This document shows positions 17,206 through 25,073 of a stretch of DNA of 63,720 nt, one piece after another (the stretch's first letter is position 1; every line of letters starts with the position of its first letter). This stretch comes from Chlorobiota bacterium (GTDB lineage Bacteria; Bacteroidota; Ignavibacteria; OLB7). A program made the position numbers and the translations under genes. The DNA is taken from contig JAQBOZ010000036.1 in the NCBI GenBank assembly GCA_028287785.1, positions 1-63,720 of the forward strand. The letters run 5' to 3'. Below the pieces are notes generated by a model that did no database searches, had not been told where the DNA came from, and saw nothing but the letters and a program-made list of their open reading frames with translations.

Positions 17206-17466
17206 ATGCCGCAGCATAAATCAGCAGAGAAGAGAGTTCGTCAAAGCGCCAAGCGCCGTCTTCACAATCGTTACTTCAAAGTGATGATGCGTAACGCGCT
17301 CAAGGCAGTCAAGGGCGCCGACTCCAAGGAAGCCCTCGTCGAGGAGAGCCGCAAGGCCACGAAGATCCTCGATCGTCTCGCGACGAAGGGATTGATCCAC
17401 AAGAATTTCGCCGCGCATCGCAAATCGCAGATGGCGCGTCTGATCGCCGAATTCGATCAGAAGTAA
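17206..17466 (+). CDS. rpsT: 30S ribosomal protein S20
   Basis: Small-subunit ribosomal protein S20, which binds the 5' domain and helix 44 of 16S rRNA. The 86-residue, Lys/Arg-rich sequence MPQHKSAEKRVRQSAKRR and the later GLIHKNFAAHRKSQMARLI helix are diagnostic, and the length is normal. The ATG at 17206 is chosen over upstream in-frame codons because it begins the conserved protein and lies about 35 bp after the promoter box. The tRNA-Arg gene follows 36 bp later and a terminator closes the unit, so rpsT and the tRNA probably share a transcript. Confidence 0.98.
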   Translation: MPQHKSAEKRVRQSAKRRLHNRYFKVMMRNALKAVKGADSKEALVEESRKATKILDRLATKGLIHKNFAAHRKSQMARLIAEFDQK

Positions 17467-17502
17467 TCTCCTCCTGCCGCGCAGGCGGCACTGAAGATTT
17501 CT

Positions 17503-17576
17503 GCACCCGTAGCTCAATTGGATAGAGCATCTGACTACGGATCAGAAGGTTTGGGGTTCGAATCCCTACGGGTGCA
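17503..17576 (+). tRNA. tRNA-Arg(ACG)
   Basis: A 74-base cloverleaf: acceptor stem GCACCCG (17503-17509) pairs with CGGGTGC (17569-17575), discriminator A. The anticodon stem TCTGA/TCAGA encloses loop CTACGGA, giving anticodon ACG at 17537-17539, and the T-arm contains GGTTCGAATCC. CCA is not encoded. Confidence 0.97.
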
Positions 17577-17590
17577 CTCTACGAACAAAA

Positions 17591-17616
17591 GCCTCACATT
17601 ACTGTGAGGCTTTTTT
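17591..17616 (+). terminator. Rho-independent terminator after tRNA-Arg
   Basis: Perfect 8-bp stem GCCTCACA / TGTGAGGC with loop TTAC, followed by six T (17611-17616) and preceded by four A. It closes the rpsT-tRNA unit. Confidence 0.95.
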
Positions 17617-17813
17617 CGTTTCAGAAACGATCCTGGCCGACGTGACACACCGCGCCCCCCGGAATCCCAGGCGGGAGATTTCCCGCGCTATGATTATCAT
17701 TGCCGTGAGCCGGGCGGGATGAATCACCGCGCGCAACGGAGAAATCCATTCCGCCGATGCATCGCCGCCCCCGCGATCAAGCACACCGCACACCATGACA
17801 GGAGGGAAACTCG

Positions 17814-20249
17814 ATGTCCTCAGCAATGGAATCTCCTGAAGCCACAGCAACGCCCGATGCCGGTACGGAACGGGATAGAGAGCTTCGTCGGTTTTTCGAA
17901 GTTATCCGTAATCACAGGGAATCGGGCAATGGCGCGGTCATCTTCAACAGAAAGGCGGGAAGCTTTGCCAAGCTTCAGCATGAGTGTGCTTTATCGCCCC
18001 CGATGGAACATCTCCGATTGATGACTGCTCGTTATCGCTTCAATTCCGGCCATGTGTTCGGGACATTATTCGCGGCGCTGATATTCGATATCCTCCATAT
18101 TCTTACCGAAGATGAAATATCGGAAAGGATCGGATCTTTTGATCCAGGTTTCAAAGATTCGCTATGGATCGAAAAATTCAAGGGCTTCGGTAGTTTCTTT
18201 CGTGAGTGGCCGCTTGATGAGGAAGGGATACTGGACATACAGACGTTCAATCTTCTCTATACATATTTTGGTGATGATTCAGGGCCTGCACAGAACACCC
18301 GTCTCATCATCTTCGCTGAAGTCTACGGAAGCGATGGCGATGAACACGCCGTGGAGGAATGGCGCAAAGCTCAGGAACTTCTCTTCAACCGTCTTCCCGG
18401 ACGCCTGACACTCGTCCTCTCCGGCGTACCGGAGGGATTCAATATCCCCACCGGCCCGGATTTTCTGGAGATCTCCCTCGCCGATGATGAGGAGAGAGTC
18501 ACCACCAAGGCATCCCGCTTTATCGCCGCGCCGATTCTCACCGACCGCCCCACCACCGATGATACGCTCGGCATTCAGGAGTATGCCCGCGCGCTGGCGC
18601 GATTTATTCTTCACAGCGAAACCCGTCCGCCGTTGACGATCGGCATTCATGGCCCGTGGGGAAAAGGAAAATCGTCGTTCATGGAGATGATCGATCTCTC
18701 GTTGATCGCGATCACTCCGGCCAGCCGCGGCACATTCCGCGAGTACGCGGTGCTCGCGGAAACGCTGCGAACCGAGGAAACAAAATCCTCCATCACGCCT
18801 GAGGAATTGCGCGCGCAGTCGGCGAAAAGAGAGCAGCTCGACGATCTCTGGAAGCGCGCCAGGTCGCTGGCGAAAAAGGATATCATCACCATCAGGTTCA
18901 ATGCGTGGCAGTTTCAGGACGCCACGCAGACGTGGGCGGGGCTGGCGCACCTGATCAGCGAAACGCTGGAGCACGAGCTTCCGTGGTGGCGCCGCGCCGT
19001 CATGAGAATCACGTACGCGTGGAAACGCCAGCCGTCCGAGATCGTCCTCAATCTGCTGCCGCTTGTCGTCATTCTCCTTGTCGCGGTTGTTCTGTTTCTC
19101 ATACCCGAGGCGCGGAATCAACTGCAGGCGGTGTTTGCGCCGGATGTCAAGGGAGTGCTGAAATTTATCTTCCCGGCCAGCTCCTTTCTGGTCGTCACAT
19201 GGCTGCTTGCGTGGCGCGTGAACAAGGTTGTGCAGCCGGTGAGCGAGCGGGTGGCGGGATATCTGAAACGTCCCGATTACAAAATCCAGATGGGATATCA
19301 GCATCGCGTGATGGAGGATCTTCAGTTTGTGCATCGCCATCTGAAGAAATTCCGCAAATGGTGCAGGGTGGTGGTGTACGTGGACGATCTGGATCGCTGT
19401 TCCGACGAAAAAATCATGGAGATCCTTCAGGCCACCAATCTGATCCTTGCCAACTGCGATTTCTTCGTCTTCCTCGGCATGGATACGGGAATGATTTATC
19501 GCGCCATCCGGACGCATTACGACAAGGATAGCAATCTGCCGGAATATTTTGCCGAGCAGTATCTCCGAAAAATCCTTCAACTCTCGTTTCATCTTCCCCA
19601 GACCCCGCCCGATAAATTGTTCGAGCTTGCCAGCGGGCTTTTCAGCCGGAGCAGCAGGGATATTCTGAAGCAGCGGGCGAGCCGGAAGGATAATACCGGA
19701 AATGATGCGCCGCCGACGGTCCCGGTGCTGAACGACGGATTATTTCACTATGATATGAAGAGCGTTCATCGTCCGGTGACGATAGAGGATGTGGAGGATG
19801 TTCAGGATACGCCGGATGAGCTTGAGGTATTCCGCGATTATCAGAAATTTCTGAGCGATAATCCCCGCGAAATAAAACGCCTTGTCAATGTTCACCGGCT
19901 GGTGAAAATTCTGTTGCAGCGCACGGACGCCTCATCGTCGGTGCGGCGGCAGCGACTGCTGACCAAATGGTTGATATTCTGCTCGCGCTGGCCCGATCTG
20001 GTGGACGATATTCTCCAGCACGCCGGGAGAAATTCCAAGGCCGAGGATTCTCTCTCGATGATGATCGATGAACTGGAGATCGATCCGGCGGAGAAGGAGC
20101 TGCTGAAAACGTTCGCCGCGCCCGATCCTCCGTTCAACAACCACGACGATCGCTTCGATGCCGCTACCTGCAACGATTTCGCGCTCGCCGCGCAGATCTC
20201 GCAGATGCTCACGATCTCGCCCGCCCCGCGAAGAACGGAGGCGGCCTGA
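17814..20249 (+). CDS. KAP-family P-loop NTPase with unrecognised N-terminal region
   Basis: Predicted membrane-associated STAND/AAA-like ATPase of the KAP family. The KAP domain has Walker A GIHGPWGKGKSSF (about 275-287), two transmembrane helices inserted in the domain (about 412-432 and 452-470) and Walker B VVVYVDDLDRCSDE (about 518-531), the standard KAP plan. Residues 1-265 match no family I know; they include ERIGSFDPGFKD and a sensor-like LTLVLSGVPEGF strand, so a degenerate second NTPase-like domain is possible. The start is firm: AGGAGG lies 9 bases upstream, one of the few strong ribosome-binding sites here. The first 500 bp are visibly more AT-rich than neighbours. KAP proteins are often linked to phage defence or membrane scaffolding; no role is proven. 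It stands alone, just after tRNA-Arg and its terminator. Confidence 0.88.
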   Translation: MSSAMESPEATATPDAGTERDRELRRFFEVIRNHRESGNGAVIFNRKAGSFAKLQHECALSPPMEHLRLMTARYRFNSGHVFGTLFAALIFDILHILTEDEISERIGSFDPGFKDSLWIEKFKGFGSFFREWPLDEEGILDIQTFNLLYTYFGDDSGPAQNTRLIIFAEVYGSDGDEHAVEEWRKAQELLFNRLPGRLTLVLSGVPEGFNIPTGPDFLEISLADDEERVTTKASRFIAAPILTDRPTTDDTLGIQEYARALARFILHSETRPPLTIGIHGPWGKGKSSFMEMIDLSLIAITPASRGTFREYAVLAETLRTEETKSSITPEELRAQSAKREQLDDLWKRARSLAKKDIITIRFNAWQFQDATQTWAGLAHLISETLEHELPWWRRAVMRITYAWKRQPSEIVLNLLPLVVILLVAVVLFLIPEARNQLQAVFAPDVKGVLKFIFPASSFLVVTWLLAWRVNKVVQPVSERVAGYLKRPDYKIQMGYQHRVMEDLQFVHRHLKKFRKWCRVVVYVDDLDRCSDEKIMEILQATNLILANCDFFVFLGMDTGMIYRAIRTHYDKDSNLPEYFAEQYLRKILQLSFHLPQTPPDKLFELASGLFSRSSRDILKQRASRKDNTGNDAPPTVPVLNDGLFHYDMKSVHRPVTIEDVEDVQDTPDELEVFRDYQKFLSDNPREIKRLVNVHRLVKILLQRTDASSSVRRQRLLTKWLIFCSRWPDLVDDILQHAGRNSKAEDSLSMMIDELEIDPAEKELLKTFAAPDPPFNNHDDRFDAATCNDFALAAQISQMLTISPAPRRTEAA

Positions 20250-20398
20250 CATTCATCCCTTATTATATACAGCGGCAAAACGGGGGAGTGGTGTAACCTT
20301 CCCGGCCCGTCGCGCATCGTTGACCGAAACGCCAGCCTTTCCCTTCGCCGAGCCGTTCACGGGAGGGCTTATCAGTACCATGCTCAATCAGGACCGCA

Positions 20399-21640
20399 AT
20401 GCGAATTCTTACAGTGATGTTCCTGTTCCTCTCCGCCACGCTGCTTCGCGCGCAGGAGCCCGGCCCGGAGGTCACGTCGTGGATTCAGAATGCCACCGGC
20501 GCCACCGGCTATCACGGGCTGCTCACCAACGTGCAGAAAGTTCAATACTCCACGGGATTTGTCTACGTGAGCTGCACCTGCATTCCCGGCTATGATATCG
20601 GGCCGTGGGCGGGAAACCCGAACCAGCCGGCGAATCAGAATTTCGTCTTCAAGCTGACGCGGACTCCGGCGCCGAACTCCGGAACACCCGTTGGAACTCC
20701 GCTCGGGCATATCGGGATCTGGAGAAACGGCGTGAGCATGTTCAACGCAAAGGACGCGCGCTCCTACAACAACGGCGGTTCATGGAATCAGAACGCGATT
20801 GTCGTCGAGGGGAGCAGCTTCGATTCCTGTCTGGGGCATCCGGCGCCGAACGGCGAATATCACCATCATCTCAACCCCCGCTGCCTGTACGATGACCACG
20901 ACAGCCTCCATCACTCGCCGATTATCGGCTATGCGTTCGATGGCTATCCGATGTACGGCGCGTACGGTTTTTCCTCGCCCACCGGGACCGGCCCGATCGC
21001 GCGGATACGAAGCAGCTACCGTCTCCGTGATATCACGAAGCGGACAACGGGGCCGGGAGGCGCGCCGCTCGACGCCGCGAAATACGGCCCTGACGTCTCA
21101 ACGCAATATCCGCTCGGCTATTATGTGGAGGATTTCGAATTCGTCAGCGGGTCGGGCGATCTCGATGAACACAACGGTCGCTTATGCGTTACGCCGGAAT
21201 ATCCCGGCGGAACCTACGCGTACTTCGTGACACTGGACGCAAATGGAATCGCCGCATATCCGTACACCGTCGGCCCGGCGTATTACGGCGCGGTGCCCGG
21301 CGGAAATACCGGGCCGCAGTCGGGACACAACACCCCCGGCGAGCCGGTGACGACCTACTCCAGCGGCAGCGCGGGGACCGATGAACAAGCGAACAGCGAC
21401 TGGAATATTTTTCCAAATCCCGCGACCGTTGAAATCACCGTTCAGGCGCCGGAACATGGCGTCCGCTGGCGCGCGTCGCTGAACGATCTTCTCGGCCATG
21501 AAGTTCGCGCGCTGGGGAATATTTCCAGCGGCGAGCGGCTGACCGTTTCGGTGGATGGAATGCCGTCGGGAAATTATTTCGTCCGGCTGGAATCCGGCCG
21601 TGAGAGCAGAACAACCGGCGTGACGATCACCGGAAAATAA
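20399..21640 (+). CDS. Secreted YHYH-domain protein with C-terminal sorting-type domain
   Basis: Predicted exported protein of unknown function. The signal peptide is MRILTVMFLFLSATLLRAQ. The central region has the YHYH-family features: GEYHHHLNPRC, then HHSPIIGYAFDGYPMYGAYGF, and a later PGGTYAYFVT strand; the His cluster suggests metal binding. The C-terminal 75 residues (NIFPNPATVEITVQ to TTGVTITGK) are a classic T9SS type A sorting domain, so export to the cell surface or medium by type IX secretion is likely. It is isolated by 149 bp from the KAP gene. Confidence 0.85.
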   Translation: MRILTVMFLFLSATLLRAQEPGPEVTSWIQNATGATGYHGLLTNVQKVQYSTGFVYVSCTCIPGYDIGPWAGNPNQPANQNFVFKLTRTPAPNSGTPVGTPLGHIGIWRNGVSMFNAKDARSYNNGGSWNQNAIVVEGSSFDSCLGHPAPNGEYHHHLNPRCLYDDHDSLHHSPIIGYAFDGYPMYGAYGFSSPTGTGPIARIRSSYRLRDITKRTTGPGGAPLDAAKYGPDVSTQYPLGYYVEDFEFVSGSGDLDEHNGRLCVTPEYPGGTYAYFVTLDANGIAAYPYTVGPAYYGAVPGGNTGPQSGHNTPGEPVTTYSSGSAGTDEQANSDWNIFPNPATVEITVQAPEHGVRWRASLNDLLGHEVRALGNISSGERLTVSVDGMPSGNYFVRLESGRESRTTGVTITGK

Positions 21641-21845
21641 TTTCACGCTCTGGATCTGCTTCTTGAACGCGGGATCGCCGGGATATGGCGATCCCGCGCC
21701 GTATACGGGATGATGAATCATTATCGCGGTGCCGGCCGCGACGTTTGACTTCGAGTTGCGATTTTCGTTATTTGGCCGCCATTATCATTGTCGCGACATG
21801 AAGTCGCGAAACGAATTCCGCGACAGTCGTACTCCTTCAACGAAT

Positions 21846-22349
21846 ATGCTCATGGACGAACCAGTGATTATCGAGCGCGAGGAATCGCGCGTGGTGGGGA
21901 TCGGCGGAAATTTCATCTCCGTGCTCTCACCGGATCATACGAACATGCCGACGATTCCGGAATTGTGGGATCGATACCAACAGCGTTCCGGGGAGATCGC
22001 CGGCCGTATATCGAACGCAAGTCTCGGCGTGGTGAGCGGTGTTCCGGCCGAGCAGCGAACCCACGACAGCGAACTCCATTATCTGGCGGGCGCCGAGGTG
22101 AAATCATCGGAGGAAATCCCGGAGGGGATGAAGGCTGGCCTGCTTCCGGCGGGATCGTATGCGAAGTTCACCTACCGCGGTCATATCACCAGAATCGGCT
22201 CCGCATACGGATTTATCTACGGCGACTGGTTTCCGCGTTCGGGATATGGGCGCACAAGTGGCCCTGAATTCGAACTCTACGACGAACGTTTTCGCCACGA
22301 TTCCGACACATCGGAGCTGGACATCTACATTCCAGTGGTTCCGGCATGA
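21846..22349 (+). CDS. GyrI-like (AraC-type effector-binding) domain protein
   Basis: Stand-alone small-molecule-binding domain of the GyrI/SOUL-like superfamily. It begins EPVIIEREESRVVGIGG, the usual first strand, and ends with the family-typical PEFELYDERF, then a TSELDIYIPV strand. No DNA-binding HTH is present, so it is a free effector-binding or detoxifying protein. The ATG at 21846 (MLMDEP) starts right before the domain; an ATG at 21798 would add 16 residues and cannot be excluded. Its stop overlaps the start of the DUF3574 gene (ATGA), so the two are coupled. Confidence 0.78.
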   Translation: MLMDEPVIIEREESRVVGIGGNFISVLSPDHTNMPTIPELWDRYQQRSGEIAGRISNASLGVVSGVPAEQRTHDSELHYLAGAEVKSSEEIPEGMKAGLLPAGSYAKFTYRGHITRIGSAYGFIYGDWFPRSGYGRTSGPEFELYDERFRHDSDTSELDIYIPVVPA

Positions 22350-22795
22350 TACACGATATTCCGTCGACGCGGCGTTCGCGATATTTCCGGCGATCCGGTT
22401 CGATGGTCCCGTTGCTGGCGCTCTGCTGCTGCATCGCATCGTGCGCGCCATCGCTCCGTTGGTTTGCCGGCGCGCAATCGGAGGCGGATGACAGGCTTTA
22501 TTTCGGACGTGAGATACCGGGACGGGGGGCGCTGACGGAGGATGAGTGGCGGGGATTTCTCCGTGATGCTGTCACGCCGAAGTTTCCCGACGGGCTTACG
22601 CACTGGAACGCGGAGGGACAGTGGCGGAATTCATCCGGTGCGATTGTCCGCGAGGAGACATTTGTGCTTGAGCTGATCCATCCCGATTCCGAGCGGGATG
22701 ACGCGGCAATCGCCGGGATTATCGAGCGATATAAATCTCTTTTTCATCAGGAATCGGTGTTGCGCGTGAAGAGCCTGGCTGTTGTGGGATTTTGA
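22346..22795 (+). CDS. DUF3574 domain lipoprotein
   Basis: Small exported protein of unknown function. The N-terminus has a basic stretch (STRRSRYFRRSG), a hydrophobic core and a lipobox-like ASCAPS, so lipid anchoring at about Cys33 is predicted. The remainder is the DUF3574 domain: RLYFGREIPG, EDEWRGFLRDAVTPKFPDG, then WNAEGQWR and RVKSLAVVGF, at the expected length. It starts inside the stop codon of the GyrI-like gene. An alternative ATG at 22403 would remove the basic residues but keep the lipobox. Confidence 0.82.
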   Translation: MIHDIPSTRRSRYFRRSGSMVPLLALCCCIASCAPSLRWFAGAQSEADDRLYFGREIPGRGALTEDEWRGFLRDAVTPKFPDGLTHWNAEGQWRNSSGAIVREETFVLELIHPDSERDDAAIAGIIERYKSLFHQESVLRVKSLAVVGF

Positions 22796-22932
22796 ATCGC
22801 CCTGCCCGATCGTTTCATCGAAGCATTCTGTTACCCTTCTCCGCCCCGATTTCGTTGTGCAGTGTGTAACATCGGCTGTGTTGAATCGTGATTGAAACAA
22901 CCAATCGATTCAATGGATGATGGAGGGATGAA

Positions 22933-23247
22933 ATGTTCTCCGAGGGAAATCTCGACAGGATTATCAGGGATGCGATAGCAAAAGGGGAGTTCGATAATCT
23001 TCCCGGAAAGGGAAAACCGCAACCGATCGATGACAACTCATCGATCCCCGAGGATCTGCGCGCCGCGTACAAGATCCTCAGCAACAGCGGCTTTGTCCCG
23101 GAGGAAGTGCATCTGATGAAGGAAGTGGAGAAACTGCGCGACGAGCTTGCCGGCTGCACCGATGAAAAGCGACGCGCGGAGCTGGTCAGGATTATTCGCG
23201 AGAAACAGGTTCATGTGAATATGATGCTGGAGCGGCGGAGATTATAA
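22933..23247 (+). CDS. DUF1992 (YhdN-like) protein
   Basis: Short cytosolic protein of unknown function, homologous to E. coli YhdN. The 104 residues contain the family core AIAKGEFDNLPGKGKP and the DNSSIPEDLRAAYKIL, GFVPEEV segments, followed by a coiled-coil-like charged helix. A GGAGGG sequence lies 7 bases before the ATG and supports this start. It is not overlapped by its neighbours, and it precedes a 600-bp gap holding a decayed gene. Confidence 0.88.
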   Translation: MFSEGNLDRIIRDAIAKGEFDNLPGKGKPQPIDDNSSIPEDLRAAYKILSNSGFVPEEVHLMKEVEKLRDELAGCTDEKRRAELVRIIREKQVHVNMMLERRRL

Positions 23248-23333
23248 TGGTGGTGCCGGAGAATTTCGCGATCGCCATCGCGAATTGGTGATGGCGATCG
23301 GTAATCCGCGTGCCGGATCTTAAAACTCTCCAT

Positions 23334-23595
23334 TCAATTCAGATAAAACGTTATGCCGATTCCCGATGTGGCAGGATTTATCGAGGAATCCGTGTACGAA
23401 TTATTCGCATTGCTGCGGTGTTGCTGCTGGCCCTGTGAGAATAGTCGACCGAAATTTCACTGAAGACGATCACCCCGCGTCCCGACATGTACTCAACGCC
23501 GAAACCCGCCGCCCCGCATATTCTTTTACATCATTTGATATCGCGGTTGTGGAAAGAATGATGCGGAAGAGCATTGCCGCCAGAAATCTTCTCAT
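23334..23595 (-). pseudogene. Decayed outer-membrane beta-barrel protein
   Basis: On the minus strand an ATG at 23595 opens a signal-peptide-like start (MRRFLAAMLFRIILSTTAIS). Two frame changes are then needed to read on: one near 23504-23515 into GFGVEYMSGRGVIVFSEISV, and another near 23435-23445 into a tail ending TSGIGITFYLN and TGA at 23334. The tail has the alternating, aromatic-ended final strand of outer-membrane barrels. The middle of a normal barrel protein is missing, so this reads as a shortened, frameshifted relic. Sequencing error is a less likely alternative because two shifts plus a deletion would be needed. Confidence 0.5.
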
Positions 23596-23868
23596 GGTCG
23601 TGCTTCGATTGATGATGTGAAACGCCCGGCATATGATCGCTTGTTCAAGGAGGCGATCGGGAGATAAGTATATCTCCCGATGCCATGGAATGCAATGTGG
23701 ATTTCCGATGGCGCGCTGGGTTATGGCGCTTTCCTTCAGCATGATGGAAAAATGGCGTCGTGGGGGAGCATAAGCCAATCCGAATCGTGCAGTTGATACC
23801 CGGCAAGCGGTTATCTTTGCCGGATGCCACGTGAATCGACGGATGTTCCATCCAGAAGAAGGTGCTTT
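23596..23868. other. Non-coding gap before the unknown lipoprotein gene
   Basis: No convincing gene is seen. A TATCTTTG box at 23812-23819 matches the -7 consensus, and it would give a leader of about 42 bases for the gene at 23869. A TTG lies only 16 bases upstream of it, so the -33 half is weak. Confidence 0.5.
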
Positions 23869-24717
23869 ATGAAAATGGTGATAACAATCGCGCTTGCGCT
23901 GTTCATTGCAGGTTGCTCGACGATCGGCCGCGCGATCTCCAACGCGCACAAGGAGTCCAACGAGGAGGCGCGCGCGCATTCGGTGCGGGATTCCACGCTC
24001 GTGTTCGGCACCGATACCGTCTTCTACGCGGGGCGCCCGCTCTACCTGGCCTCCGATCCGGTGCTCACCGACAGAACGTTTATCACAACCCTCGCCGGCG
24101 AAAAGCTTATCAACATCCGCCAGTATCGCGACTATGGATTGACGGCGGCAAGGCCCGACACGCTGGAATATCTGGTGGAGGTTCCCGATCTCTACTACAA
24201 CATGGTGGTCAAGGGGACTGACATTCCATCGGTCGTGAAAATCCTGTACGATAACAAGGTGCTGGTGCCGGACGGGATCAGCAGATCCGGGATCACGCGG
24301 GCGTTGAATGCGGGGATTATCAAGGGATTGCCGCTTCCCACCGCATCGTCGGGAAGCTCCGGTTCCGCCGGATCGGGATCATCGAGCTACAGCACATCGT
24401 CGGGCTCCGCCGGCTCCACGCCGCGACGGGAGGTGGAGCCGCAGCCGAAGAGCATGAAATACGCCGTCAACCTCACGCTCCGGAATTCCTGCCACAACAC
24501 CGTTCCGATTTTCTGGGGGGAGAGCCCCGGATACAGCAGCGGGACATTTTCCTCGGCAAGCGGCAACGCGATCTCCAGCGAGACCGGGCATTCGCCGGGG
24601 GACCTTCTCTGGATCGTCGATGCGAATCGCAATCCGGTGACGAAGATCGCAATCGAGGCTGATACGAAGGAGATCGAGATTACATCGGATGGCAAGAGCT
24701 TCCGCCGTGTCCGCTAG
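23869..24717 (+). CDS. Unknown lipoprotein with Ser/Gly linker
   Basis: No family recognised. From the ATG at 23869, with AGAAGG 8 bases upstream, the protein has a signal peptide and lipobox (LFIAGCST, Cys about residue 16). A first domain of about 145 residues is followed by a 40-residue Ser/Gly-rich linker (about residues 167-200) and a C-terminal beta-rich domain of about 80 residues beginning SMKYAVNLTLRNSC. The plan suggests two separate periplasmic or surface domains. An ATG at 23824 would put extra residues before the signal and is disfavoured. The gene ends directly at an inverted-repeat element. Confidence 0.7.
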   Translation: MKMVITIALALFIAGCSTIGRAISNAHKESNEEARAHSVRDSTLVFGTDTVFYAGRPLYLASDPVLTDRTFITTLAGEKLINIRQYRDYGLTAARPDTLEYLVEVPDLYYNMVVKGTDIPSVVKILYDNKVLVPDGISRSGITRALNAGIIKGLPLPTASSGSSGSAGSGSSSYSTSSGSAGSTPRREVEPQPKSMKYAVNLTLRNSCHNTVPIFWGESPGYSSGTFSSASGNAISSETGHSPGDLLWIVDANRNPVTKIAIEADTKEIEITSDGKSFRRVR

Positions 24718-24841
24718 CAGACCGTTGAACAACGTCATCTGCGGCGTTGGCCTTCACCATTCGCTCATTGAGGCGTCCGGGAGGACGCCTCATTCGTTCA
24801 GGCTCGGCCGCCGTGCATCTGATCGTTGTTGAACGGTCTGC
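24717..24841. repeat. Nested inverted-repeat element
   Basis: Outer arms 24717-24734 and 24824-24841 are 18 bp inverted with one mismatch, and the left arm matches the TTGAACAACG lead of the dispersed repeat. Inside is a perfect 9-bp stem (24770-24778 with 24783-24791, GAGGCGTCC/GGACGCCTC). It overlaps the stop codon of the lipoprotein gene. Confidence 0.75.
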
Positions 24842-24856
24842 GTCTCCGAAATACGC

Positions 24857-24946
24857 TGAACAACGCCATTCCCGGCGTCGTCGGAAGCATCTTCCCAAGC
24901 CCCGGAGGGGCGCAATTCCTGGTGCTCGGGGCATGGCCCCGAGCAC
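24857..24946 (+). repeat. Dispersed hairpin repeat, copy R3
   Basis: TGAACAACGCC lead, core GCCCCGGAGGGGCGCAAT, then the GTGCTCGGGGCA/TGGCCCCGAGCAC hairpin. It lies 128 bp before der. Nothing else coding is seen between 24718 and 25073. Confidence 0.9.
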
Positions 24947-25073
24947 GGTGTCGCCATTCTCCTACGAAGTTTCACGCTTCATTCGCCGCAATCTCCCTAT
25001 ACTTGTGGTTAATCCTTTTATCGCGGCGCATACTTCAGTGCGCGTGCCGGCAAAAGGCGAAGGATCGAGCCAA

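Noticed and set aside
23470-23979. Minus-strand frame of 169 codons
   Set aside because: Only its C-terminal end resembles a signal peptide; that part is better explained as the start of the decayed barrel gene.
17503-25000. Attachment sites of an integrated element at tRNA-Arg
   Set aside because: No second copy of the tRNA 3' end and no integrase gene was seen in the window.
24747-25073. N-terminal extension of der
   Set aside because: The extension is the translated R3 repeat; Der starts MMNNIVAIVGR at 25074. The same kind of artefact occurs before the genes at 6358, 37963, 45117 and 59073.
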